Positions 42,578 through 49,112 of a stretch of DNA of 49,112 bases are shown here, one piece after another. The notes below the pieces were generated by a model that saw only the letters and a list, made by a program, of their open reading frames with translations, had not been told where the DNA came from and did no database searches. The translations under genes and the position numbers were made by a program. The first letter of the stretch is position 1, and the number at the start of each line of letters is the position of its first letter. This stretch comes from Pseudomonas sp. AL03 (GTDB lineage: Bacteria; Pseudomonadota; Gammaproteobacteria; Pseudomonadales; Pseudomonadaceae), in assembly GCF_029960815.1 (NCBI RefSeq), contig NZ_JASBRE010000034.1, positions 1-49,112 of the forward strand. The letters run 5' to 3'.

Positions 42578-42605
42578 AAAAAAATACCCCGCCATTAAGG
42601 CGAGG
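42578..42605 (-). terminator. pilA terminator, insertion target of the intron
   Basis: On the minus strand CCTCGCC-TTAAT-GGCGGGG is followed by TATTTTTTT. The stem has one G-T pair. It lies 21 bases after the pilA stop, and the intron starts 2 bases after it. Confidence 0.88.
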
Positions 42606-42626
42606 TAGGGGGCAGCCGGCGCTAAA

Positions 42627-43043
42627 TCAAACGCCTGGGCAGCCAGTAGTCGAATAATCCTTGGCGGCATTGGTTACGCAAGTCCAACCGGCAGTCGCGC
42701 TACGAGAAAGGGTAACGGTCTTGCCCAGTACAGGTGCCGGGGCATTGATCAGCGTACATACAATGGTTCCGGTCCCCGCGGCAACAGTCCCCGTCACCGT
42801 AAGGTTGCAGTTCTGAGTAGCAGCAACAGTCGCATTGACGTTGGCAATGGTCGGATCGGCGGCCCCTGCGTTAATGACATCTTCATAAGGCACTTTCAGC
42901 GCCGAAATTTCGGCAATACCCGCCGTGACTTTGGCCCGCGCCTGGTACTTGGAATATTGCGGCAGCGCAAACGTCGCCAGAATCCCGATGATCGCCACCA
43001 CGATCAACAGCTCGATCAGAGTAAAACCTTTTTGAGTATTCAT
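42627..43043 (-). CDS. pilA: Type IVa major pilin
   Basis: A 138-residue prepilin. The leader MNTQKG is cleaved before Phe7 (FTLIELLIVVAIIGILA), with the conserved Glu5 of the mature protein and a 25-residue hydrophobic helix. The C-terminal half is rich in Thr/Ala and has two cysteine pairs: Cys near 83/99 and the final loop TCVTNAAKDYSTTGC, typical of the pilin D-region. The start has no competing ATG before it that fits; a longer frame is ignored. It is divergent from pilBCD and has its own sigma-54-like promoter. Confidence 0.94.
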   Translation of the reverse strand: MNTQKGFTLIELLIVVAIIGILATFALPQYSKYQARAKVTAGIAEISALKVPYEDVINAGAADPTIANVNATVAATQNCNLTVTGTVAAGTGTIVCTLINAPAPVLGKTVTLSRSATAGWTCVTNAAKDYSTTGCPGV

Positions 43044-43091
43044 AGACAAGCTCCGTGCATGAGTCGAAATCTCATGATCTGAACTAGTCGC

Positions 43092-43107
43092 AGCACAGCC
43101 CATGCCA
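43092..43107 (-). promoter_or_regulatory. Sigma-54 promoter candidate for pilA
   Basis: On the minus strand TGGCATGGGCTGTGCT has the -24 GG and -12 GC 10 bases apart. The start would fall about 38 bases before the pilA ATG. pilA is under RpoN and PilRS in P. aeruginosa, which supports the call; pilRS are not in this window. Confidence 0.6.
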
Positions 43108-43210
43108 AGCCCTTCGCCCCGTGTTGGGGGGCGTGCGAGCGTCACACACTCCTTTCCTACCCCCAGAATCCGCACTATCTGACACTTTTTGTCACCTGAA
43201 CGTCGCTGGT

Positions 43211-43239
43211 TTGGTTCCTCCGCTTGACTAGGCTATAAG
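43211..43239 (+). promoter_or_regulatory. Candidate sigma-70 promoter of pilBCD
   Basis: TTGGTT (43211-43216) and TATAAG (43234-43239) stand 17 bases apart, 29 bases before the pilB ATG. Both hexamers have two mismatches or fewer to consensus. Confidence 0.5.
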
Positions 43240-43267
43240 TCATGAACTGTCTGCGTCCGGTATCCCA

Positions 43268-44968
43268 ATGAATGACATCGCCCTTAGCGGTCTGGCCAAG
43301 CAATTGGTCCTGGCCGAGCTGCTCACTGACAAAAGCGCGCAACAGGCGTATCAGCAAGCCCAACGCAATCACACCTCCCTGGTCAGCTACCTGGTGCAGA
43401 ACAAGCTGGTGAAAAGCCGCCAGGTCGCCGAGATCGCGTCGGAACACTTCGGCATGACCTTGCTCGACCTCAACTGCCTGGACAATGACACCCAACCAAA
43501 GGGTCTGGTCAGCGAGAAACTGATCCGCCAGCACCGCGCCCTGCCCCTCTGGCGGCGCGGCAACAGGTTGTTCGTGGGCGTTTCCGACCCGACCAATCAT
43601 CAAGCCATCAATGACATCCAGTTCAGCACCGGGCTGAACACTGAAACCATCCTGGTGGAGGAGGATAAACTCAGCGACGCCATCGAAAAGTTCTTCGATA
43701 CCCCAGGCACCGGCTTGGAAGACATGGCCGATGTCGACCTTGATGGTGTGGACATCGAGTCGATCGATGACAACAAACAGGACGCCATCGCCGGCCAGGA
43801 TGCCGATGACGCGCCGGTGGTGCGCTTCGTCCACAAAATGTTGCTGGACGCGATCAAAAGCGGTTCTTCCGACCTGCATTTCGAACCCTATGAAAAAACC
43901 TACCGCGTTCGGATGCGTACCGACGGTATTTTGCGTGAAGTCGCCAAACCACCGATTCAACTGGCCAATCGCATCGCCGCGCGGCTGAAAGTCATGGCCA
44001 GCCTCGACATCTCGGAACGGCGCCGGCCCCAGGACGGGCGGATCAAGATGCGCCTGTCCAGGAGCAAATCCATAGACTTCCGGGTCAACACCCTGCCGAC
44101 CCTATGGGGCGAGAAAGTGGTGATCCGGATCCTCGACCCGTCCAGCGCTCAAATGGGCATCGATGCCCTCGGCTATGAGCCCGATCAGAAAGACCTGTAC
44201 ATGGCCGCCCTCAAGCAGCCACAGGGGATGATTCTGGTGACCGGGCCCACCGGCTCGGGCAAAACCGTGTCGCTGTACACCGGGCTGAACATTCTCAATA
44301 CCGTGGACATCAACATCTCCACCGCCGAAGACCCGGTGGAGATCAACATGGAAGGCATCAATCAGGTCAACGTCAATCCCAAACAGGGAATGGACTTCGC
44401 CCAGGCGCTGCGCTCATTTCTGCGACAGGACCCGGACGTGATCATGGTGGGCGAGATACGCGACCTCGAAACCGCCGAAATCGCCATCAAAGCCGCCCAG
44501 ACCGGTCACCTGGTGCTGTCGACTCTGCACACCAACAGCGCCGCCGAAACCCTGACTCGCTTGCACAACATGGGCATTCAGGGGTTCAACATTGCTACCT
44601 CGATCAGCCTGATCATTGCCCAGCGCCTGGCACGCAAGCTGTGCAGCCATTGCAAGAAATCCATCGAGATTCCCCGTGAGGCGCTACTCAAGGAAGGCTT
44701 CCCCGAGGAACGCATCGGCTCATTCACGATCTATGAGCCAGTCGGTTGCGATCACTGCAACAACGGTTACAAAGGCCGAGTCGGGATTTATGAGGTGGTG
44801 AAGAACACACCGGACCTGCAACGGCTGATCATGGCCGAAGGCAATTCACTGGAAATCGACATTCAGATGCGTAAGGACGGTTTCAACGACCTGCGTACGT
44901 CGGGCCTGCTCAAGGCCATGCAAGGCATCACCAGCCTTGAAGAAATCAACCGGGTCACCAAGGACTGA
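43268..44968 (+). CDS. pilB: Type IV pilus assembly ATPase PilB
   Basis: A 566-residue GspE/PilB hexameric ATPase driving pilus extension. The N-terminal MshEN-like domain covers about 1-150 and may bind c-di-GMP. The C-terminal part has Walker A GPTGSGKT (about 330-337), an Asp box (STAEDPVEINMEGINQ), Walker B (DPDVIMVGEIRDLETAEIA) and a His box (TGHLVLSTLHTNSA). A zinc-type tetracysteine, CSHC...CDHC, follows. All motifs are intact. First gene of pilBCD-coaE-yacG. Confidence 0.96.
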   Translation: MNDIALSGLAKQLVLAELLTDKSAQQAYQQAQRNHTSLVSYLVQNKLVKSRQVAEIASEHFGMTLLDLNCLDNDTQPKGLVSEKLIRQHRALPLWRRGNRLFVGVSDPTNHQAINDIQFSTGLNTETILVEEDKLSDAIEKFFDTPGTGLEDMADVDLDGVDIESIDDNKQDAIAGQDADDAPVVRFVHKMLLDAIKSGSSDLHFEPYEKTYRVRMRTDGILREVAKPPIQLANRIAARLKVMASLDISERRRPQDGRIKMRLSRSKSIDFRVNTLPTLWGEKVVIRILDPSSAQMGIDALGYEPDQKDLYMAALKQPQGMILVTGPTGSGKTVSLYTGLNILNTVDINISTAEDPVEINMEGINQVNVNPKQGMDFAQALRSFLRQDPDVIMVGEIRDLETAEIAIKAAQTGHLVLSTLHTNSAAETLTRLHNMGIQGFNIATSISLIIAQRLARKLCSHCKKSIEIPREALLKEGFPEERIGSFTIYEPVGCDHCNNGYKGRVGIYEVVKNTPDLQRLIMAEGNSLEIDIQMRKDGFNDLRTSGLLKAMQGITSLEEINRVTKD

Positions 44969-44970
44969 AT

Positions 44971-46188
44971 ATGGCGGTCAAAGCAGCAAAAATCAGCGTC
45001 TACGCCTGGGAAGGTACAGATCGCAAAGGTACCAAAATGACCGGTGAGTTGAGCGGTCAGACCCCGGCGTTGATCAAGGCCCAGTTGCGCAAGCAGGGCA
45101 TCAACCCCGGCAAGGTACGCAAGAAATCCACTTCGATTTTCAACATGGGCAAGCGCATCAAGGCCCAGGACATTGCCCTGTTCACCCGGCAGATGGCGAC
45201 CATGATGAAAGCCGGTGTACCGCTGTTGCAGTCCTTCGACATCATCGGTGAAGGCTTTGATAACCCGGCGATGCGCACACTGGTAGACGAGGTAAAACAG
45301 GAAGTCGCAGCGGGTAACAGCTTCGCCGCTTCCCTGCGCAAAAAGCCCCAATACTTCGATGAGCTCTACTGCAACTTGGTCGATGCCGGCGAGCAGGCCG
45401 GGGCTCTCGATACCCTGTTGGAGAGAGTGGCGACCTATAAGGAAAAGAGCGAAAGCCTCAAGGCCAAGATCAAGAAAGCCATGACCTACCCGCTGGCGGT
45501 GGTGTTCGTTGCGGTCATTGTGACCGGGATATTGCTGGTCAAAGTGGTGCCGCAGTTCGAATCGGTATTCAAAGGGTTTGGCGCCGAATTGCCGGCTTTC
45601 ACGGTGATGGTCATTGGCTTGTCGGAGTTCATGCAGGCGTGGTGGTGGATGATGCTTGGCGTGCTGATCGCGGTGATCTTCGGCGTGCGCCACGCCTTTA
45701 AAACGTCGCAGGGCTTTCGGGACCGGATGGACACCTGGTTACTGAAACTGCCGTTGATTGGCACGCTGATGTACAAGTCTGCCGTGGCCCGTTACGCCCG
45801 CACACTGTCGACCACCTTTGCCGCCGGGGTGCCGCTGGTGGAAGCCCTGGATTCGGTGGCCGGCGCGACGGGCAACATCGTATTCAAGCGTGCGGTGCTG
45901 CGTATCAAGCAGGACGTATCCACCGGCATGCAGCTGAATTTTTCCATGCGCACCTCCGGCATCTTTCCCAACATGGCGATTCAGATGACCGCCATTGGCG
46001 AAGAGTCCGGCGCACTGGACGACATGCTCGACAAAGTCGCGAGCTTCTACGAGGACGAAGTGGACAACATGGTTGATAACCTCACCAGCCTGATGGAGCC
46101 GTTCATCATGGTAGTGCTGGGTGTTATCGTCGGTGGCCTGGTGGTTGCAATGTACCTGCCCATCTTCCAACTCGGCTCAGCGATCTGA
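44971..46188 (+). CDS. pilC: Type IV pilus inner membrane platform protein PilC
   Basis: A 405-residue GspF/PilC platform protein. It has two homologous cytoplasmic helical domains (FTRQMATMMKAGVPLLQSFDII near 70-90, and YARTLSTTFAAGVPLVEALDSVAG near 270-293) and three membrane helices (near 170-195, 215-240, 375-400). It couples PilB motion to pilin insertion. It starts 2 bases after pilB. Confidence 0.96.
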   Translation: MAVKAAKISVYAWEGTDRKGTKMTGELSGQTPALIKAQLRKQGINPGKVRKKSTSIFNMGKRIKAQDIALFTRQMATMMKAGVPLLQSFDIIGEGFDNPAMRTLVDEVKQEVAAGNSFAASLRKKPQYFDELYCNLVDAGEQAGALDTLLERVATYKEKSESLKAKIKKAMTYPLAVVFVAVIVTGILLVKVVPQFESVFKGFGAELPAFTVMVIGLSEFMQAWWWMMLGVLIAVIFGVRHAFKTSQGFRDRMDTWLLKLPLIGTLMYKSAVARYARTLSTTFAAGVPLVEALDSVAGATGNIVFKRAVLRIKQDVSTGMQLNFSMRTSGIFPNMAIQMTAIGEESGALDDMLDKVASFYEDEVDNMVDNLTSLMEPFIMVVLGVIVGGLVVAMYLPIFQLGSAI

Positions 46189-46189
46189 C

Positions 46190-47062
46190 ATGCCCTTGAA
46201 CGACATTCTGACCCTCTACCCGCCGGCTTTCGTGATCGCAGCCATGGTGGTCGGCCTGCTGATTGGCAGCTTTCTCAACGTGGTGGTTTGGCGCCTGCCA
46301 AAAATGCTTGACCGCGAATGGCGCCTGGAGGCCCATGACGTGTTGGGCTTGCCAAGCGAGACACCGCTACCGACTTTCAACCTCCTGCTGCCCCATTCCC
46401 AGTGCCCTCATTGCGGCCATCGAATCCGCGCGTGGGAAAACATTCCGCTGCTCAGTTACCTGTTTTTACGGGGACGGTGCTCGAACTGCGCGGCAGCGAT
46501 CAGCAAACGCTATCCGCTGACCGAACTGGCGTGCGGTCTGCTCTCGGCGTTCATCGCGTGGCATTTCGGTTTCGGCTGGCAGGCCTGCATGGCGCTGGCC
46601 CTGAGCTGGGGGTTGCTGACGATGAGCCTGATCGATGCCGAGCACCAACTGCTGCCGGATGTGCTGGTGCTGCCGCTGATGTGGTTGGGACTGATCGTCA
46701 ACAGCTTCGAGCTCTTCGTGCCCCTGCCTGACGCATTGTGGGGCGCGGTGGCCGGCTATATGGCGTTGTGGTCGGTGTTCTGGCTGTTCAAGCTGATCAC
46801 CGGCAAGGACGGCATCGGCCACGGTGATTTCAAGTTATTGGCAATGCTCGGCGCCTGGGGTGGCTGGCAGATTTTGCCCCTGACTATCCTGCTGTCATCG
46901 CTCGTAGGGGCGATCATCGGGGTGATTTTACTGCGCCTGCGCAACGAGAAAACGTCGACACCGATCCCCTTCGGACCCTTTCTGGCGATTGCCGGCTGGA
47001 TTGCCTTGCTCTGGGGTGGTCAAATAACCGACTTCTATTGGCAATCTGTCGGTTTGAAATGA
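46190..47062 (+). CDS. pilD: Prepilin peptidase/N-methyltransferase PilD
   Basis: A 290-residue bifunctional aspartic peptidase of the GspO/PilD family. It cuts the prepilin leader after glycine and methylates the new N-terminal phenylalanine; it also serves type II secretion pseudopilins. The N-terminal zinc-binding pairs CPHC and CSNC are present (about 72-75 and 97-100). The catalytic aspartates are in SLIDAEHQLLPD (near 149) and the GxGD motif GIGHGDFKLL (near 209-213). The ATG at 46190 begins one base after the pilC stop. The stop overlaps the coaE start (ATGA). Confidence 0.96.
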   Translation: MPLNDILTLYPPAFVIAAMVVGLLIGSFLNVVVWRLPKMLDREWRLEAHDVLGLPSETPLPTFNLLLPHSQCPHCGHRIRAWENIPLLSYLFLRGRCSNCAAAISKRYPLTELACGLLSAFIAWHFGFGWQACMALALSWGLLTMSLIDAEHQLLPDVLVLPLMWLGLIVNSFELFVPLPDALWGAVAGYMALWSVFWLFKLITGKDGIGHGDFKLLAMLGAWGGWQILPLTILLSSLVGAIIGVILLRLRNEKTSTPIPFGPFLAIAGWIALLWGGQITDFYWQSVGLK

Positions 47063-47682
47063 ATACCCCTGTGGATAAACCCTGGATTCTCGGCATGACC
47101 GGCGGCATCGGCAGCGGCAAAAGCGCGGCGGCCCAGCACTTCATCGACCTGGGCGTGCACGTAGTGGACGCTGATCATGCGGCGCGTTGGGTGGTGGAAC
47201 CGGGGCGCCCGGCGCTGGCAAAGATCGCCGAACACTTCGGCCCCGGCGTCTTGCAAGCCGACGGGCAACTGGATCGCGCTGCGTTGCGCAAACTGATCTT
47301 CGAAGTGCCAGAGGAGCGCCGCTGGCTTGAAGCGCTGCTGCATCCGCTGATCGCCAAGGAAATCGCCGATCACCTGGCCAAGGCACAATCACCTTACGCG
47401 ATTCTGGTTTCGCCGCTGCTGATCGAGTCCGGGCAGTACGCCATGACCCAACGGGTCCTGGTGATCGATGCCCCGGAACAGCTACAGATCGAGCGCACCC
47501 TGCAGCGTGACCAGACCAGCGAGCAACAGGTCCAGGCGATCCTCAAGGCCCAGTCCAGCCGACAGGACCGCGTGAGCCACGCCGACGAGGTGGTGGTCAA
47601 CGACCGCGACCTCGCCTGGCTGCACAGCGAGGTCGAACGCCTGCATCACTTTTACCTTACTTTGCGTGGAGGCCAGTCATGA
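47059..47682 (+). CDS. coaE: Dephospho-CoA kinase
   Basis: A 207-residue P-loop kinase that adds the 3' phosphate to dephospho-CoA, the last step of CoA synthesis. The P-loop is GMTGGIGSGKS (about 13-23), followed by VVDADHAARWVVEPG. It begins inside the pilD stop (ATGA), so it depends on pilD translation. The pilD-coaE-yacG order is common in gamma-proteobacteria. The pantothenate genes of the same pathway lie 16 kb away. Confidence 0.96.
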   Translation: MNTPVDKPWILGMTGGIGSGKSAAAQHFIDLGVHVVDADHAARWVVEPGRPALAKIAEHFGPGVLQADGQLDRAALRKLIFEVPEERRWLEALLHPLIAKEIADHLAKAQSPYAILVSPLLIESGQYAMTQRVLVIDAPEQLQIERTLQRDQTSEQQVQAILKAQSSRQDRVSHADEVVVNDRDLAWLHSEVERLHHFYLTLRGGQS

Positions 47683-47879
47683 GCCAAACCCCAACCGTCG
47701 AATGCCCAACCTGCGGCGCCCCTGTTGAATGGAGCCCCGAGAGCAAATTCCGGCCTTTCTGTTCGGACCGTTGCAAACTGATCGACCTGGGCGCCTGGGC
47801 GTCGGAAGAACACAAGATTCCAGTCAGCCCGGATGCCGAAGATGAACTGTTCAGCGAAGACTTTGACCCGCGCCACTGA
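47679..47879 (+). CDS. yacG: DNA gyrase inhibitor YacG
   Basis: A 66-residue zinc protein that binds GyrB and blocks gyrase in E. coli. The C4 site is Cys9-x2-Cys12 (CPTC) and FCSDRC (about 28-33), followed by LIDLGAWASEEHKIP, which is typical. GGAGG lies 5 bases before the ATG, and the start overlaps the coaE stop by 4 bases. Confidence 0.95.
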   Translation: MSQTPTVECPTCGAPVEWSPESKFRPFCSDRCKLIDLGAWASEEHKIPVSPDAEDELFSEDFDPRH

Positions 47880-47882
47880 TCT

Positions 47883-48098
47883 TCAAGGCCGCATAAAACC
47901 GTAGTCCTGGCTGTCATCGAGGTTTTCCGCAAGAAAACGCAACTCATCGGCCAGGTCTTCGGCGCTGCGCACTGCCTTGCTTTGTTGCACCACTGCACTG
48001 AGCAAGGCGCGCAGGCTCAACCCCGGATCAAACCCCACTTCCTGCGCCCCATCCAGACTCTGGCGCAACTCCTGCCTTGCCCATTCGTAGACACTCAT
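47883..48098 (-). CDS. Small protein of unknown function behind an Anr box
   Basis: A 71-residue acidic cytosolic protein, MSVYEWARQELRQSLDGAQE..., ending DDSQDYGFMRP, predicted mostly helical. No motif or signal peptide was recognised. The ATG at 48098 has CAGGAG 8 bases upstream; a longer frame adds ten residues without such a site. It is convergent with yacG, only 3 bases away. A perfect Anr/FNR-type box lies 54-67 bases upstream, so expression in low oxygen is likely. Confidence 0.78.
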   Translation of the reverse strand: MSVYEWARQELRQSLDGAQEVGFDPGLSLRALLSAVVQQSKAVRSAEDLADELRFLAENLDDSQDYGFMRP

Positions 48099-48151
48099 TT
48101 CGATGCTCCTGAAGGTTTTCACCAGCATGGATTCGTGAGCGTTTTTTGCAT

Positions 48152-48165
48152 TTGATGTGGATCAA
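48152..48165 (-). promoter_or_regulatory. Perfect Anr/FNR box
   Basis: TTGAT-GTGG-ATCAA, the exact palindromic FNR/Anr consensus. Its centre is about 60 bases upstream of the 48098 ATG, the right distance for an activated promoter centred at -41.5. It overlaps the last codons of the CbiM-like gene. Confidence 0.65.
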
Positions 48166-48851
48166 GATTTGGGATCGTCGTCTTTCCAGGGCGCCGAAAG
48201 GTAGCGCGTGCGATTGAACGTTTCCAGCCACTCGGGGCAAAACACCACCAGCGCGCTGACCACCATGCCGTTGATAAATGCTTCCGGGAAAATCAGCAGC
48301 CACAGATAACCGACAAAATCTTCCAGCCAATAGGGCATGGCGAAACGTTCGTTGAACCACAGCAACCACAGCGCCAACAGCAGGCACAGCAACGCCGATA
48401 GCGCCGCTGCAAAAAAACCGGACACGAAGATATATACGAAGGGATTACGCGGCTGCGCTCGCTCCACCAGGATCGCGCAGCACTCGGTGACCAGCACCGG
48501 CAGCAGAATCAGCAGCGCGCCGTTGACCCCCATCGCCGCCAGATCTTGTCGCCCGAGCAGCACTAATCCCGCTTGCGCGACCAACCCGCCGACCATTGCC
48601 AGCGGCCAGTCTAGCAACAGGGTGACGGCGGTCATGCCGATAAAGTGGTAGGACACGCCGGTGTCGAAGTCTTGTCGCACCAGCCAAAGCATGAACAACG
48701 CGAACACCGTACCGAACAACAGATGTTGGCGGCGGCTGTCGCTGAACAGTTCGACCCAAGGTGCTCGCGCAACGGCCCAGATCAGCACCGGAACATAGAT
48801 CAACCACCCCGCCGTGAGGGTTTCAGGAGACAGTAATTCGGCACCGATCAT
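48162..48851 (-). CDS. CbiM-like energy-coupling factor permease family membrane protein
   Basis: A 229-residue polytopic protein resembling the CbiM/energy-coupling-factor permease family, but without neighbouring ATPase (CbiO) or CbiQ genes. Six or seven helices are seen. Family-like segments are FALFMLWLVRQDFDTGVSYHFIGMTAVTLLLDWPLAM (in part, with His), and YLWLLIFPEAFINGMVVSALVVF near the end. The ATG at 48851 follows AAGGAG by 11 bases; a GTG four codons earlier is too near that site. Metal or cofactor transport is possible; the N-terminal metal-binding His of nickel/cobalt CbiM is not evident. Confidence 0.75.
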   Translation of the reverse strand: MIGAELLSPETLTAGWLIYVPVLIWAVARAPWVELFSDSRRQHLLFGTVFALFMLWLVRQDFDTGVSYHFIGMTAVTLLLDWPLAMVGGLVAQAGLVLLGRQDLAAMGVNGALLILLPVLVTECCAILVERAQPRNPFVYIFVSGFFAAALSALLCLLLALWLLWFNERFAMPYWLEDFVGYLWLLIFPEAFINGMVVSALVVFCPEWLETFNRTRYLSAPWKDDDPKS

Positions 48852-48939
48852 GGTAAGGCGCACTCCTTTGTCTTGGTCGAAAGAGGACAGGTTCTCAGTC
48901 TACACCGGGCTTTGAGTGCCTTCGATTTCGGGCGTTTAC

Positions 48940-49112
48940 GATGGGGGGCATATCCGTTTCTGCGGTAGCGGCGGCTGGCGGTTTCGCTTTTACAGCGAGT
49001 CACTTGGAAAAGCCCCAAGTAACCAAGGGCTTTTGCCCCGCCATTCGGTGCCTCGCCTAGGCTCGGCATGCCCTCACTCCGGCATTGCTCCGGGGGCCCG
49101 CCGCCATCGGCC
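48940..49112. repeat. Probable dispersed Pseudomonas repeat running off the window
   Basis: The block starting near GGGGGCATATCCGTTTCTGC and ending GGGGGCCCGCCGCCATCGGCC has no credible gene. It looks like a family of longer dispersed sequences seen in many fluorescent pseudomonads (recognised from memory of the segments AAAAGCCCCAAGTAACCAAG and CGCCTAGGCTCGGCATGCCC). It is cut by the window end, so its full extent is unknown. The interval 48852-48939 holds only the promoter region of the CbiM-like gene. Confidence 0.45.

Overview
The window is a stretch of chromosome from a fluorescent Pseudomonas, most likely of the P. fluorescens complex. The evidence is the cbrAB-crcZ-pcnB order, a PrrF-type Fur sRNA, the msrP/pssA/ilvC/ilvHI order, the high GC content, and several Pseudomonas-type dispersed inverted repeats (GTAGGAGCG..., TTCCCACGCTCTGCGTGGGAA). 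No tRNA, rRNA, CRISPR array, prophage or intact insertion sequence was seen. Most of the window is core genome. The only clear mobile DNA is an internally deleted group II intron beside pilA.

Layout. 0-6 kb, minus strand: ilvI-ilvH-ilvC (branched-chain amino acid synthesis), a terminator, then pssA-msrP-msrQ (phosphatidylserine synthesis and periplasmic methionine sulfoxide repair). 6.4-10.3 kb: a DUF4124 protein on plus, then mrcB (PBP1b), a TPR lipoprotein and a YqcC protein on minus. 10.4-13.9 kb, plus: a phosphotransferase/P-loop kinase fusion, a pentapeptide-repeat protein, a TfoX C-domain protein, a cyclic-nucleotide-binding-domain protein and a PrrF sRNA with a Fur-type promoter. 13.9-17.5 kb, minus: heme uptake genes phuT/hmuT, U, V and a ChaN-like lipoprotein. 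17.6-20 kb: a Rieske protein, sfsA and an aminotransferase. 20-28.5 kb, plus: dksA, gluQ, a 58-residue membrane ORF overlapping cbrA, cbrA, cbrB, the CrcZ sRNA with CbrB sites and a sigma-54 promoter, and pcnB. 28.5-33.4 kb: folK, panB, panC, panD, pgi. 33.6-41 kb: acetyl-CoA synthetase, an MpaB/DUF2236 protein, an rRNA methyltransferase-like protein, a DUF748 protein and a DUF2845 protein. 41.2-48.9 kb: a BON protein, the intron remnant, pilA (minus) divergent from pilB-pilC-pilD-coaE-yacG (plus), a small unknown gene behind a perfect Anr/FNR box, and a CbiM-like membrane protein. The right edge enters a probable dispersed repeat.

Two regulatory hubs stand out. CbrA/CbrB feed into CrcZ, the RNA decoy of the catabolite-repression regulator Hfq/Crc; the CbrB sites, the cbrB terminator and the sigma-54 promoter are packed into 165 bp. 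PrrF, the iron-sparing sRNA, lies end to end with the heme importer. The most unusual smaller items are a hairpin that can cover the msrP ribosome binding site, the deleted intron sitting exactly after the pilA terminator, and the cbrX-like ORF overlapping cbrA.
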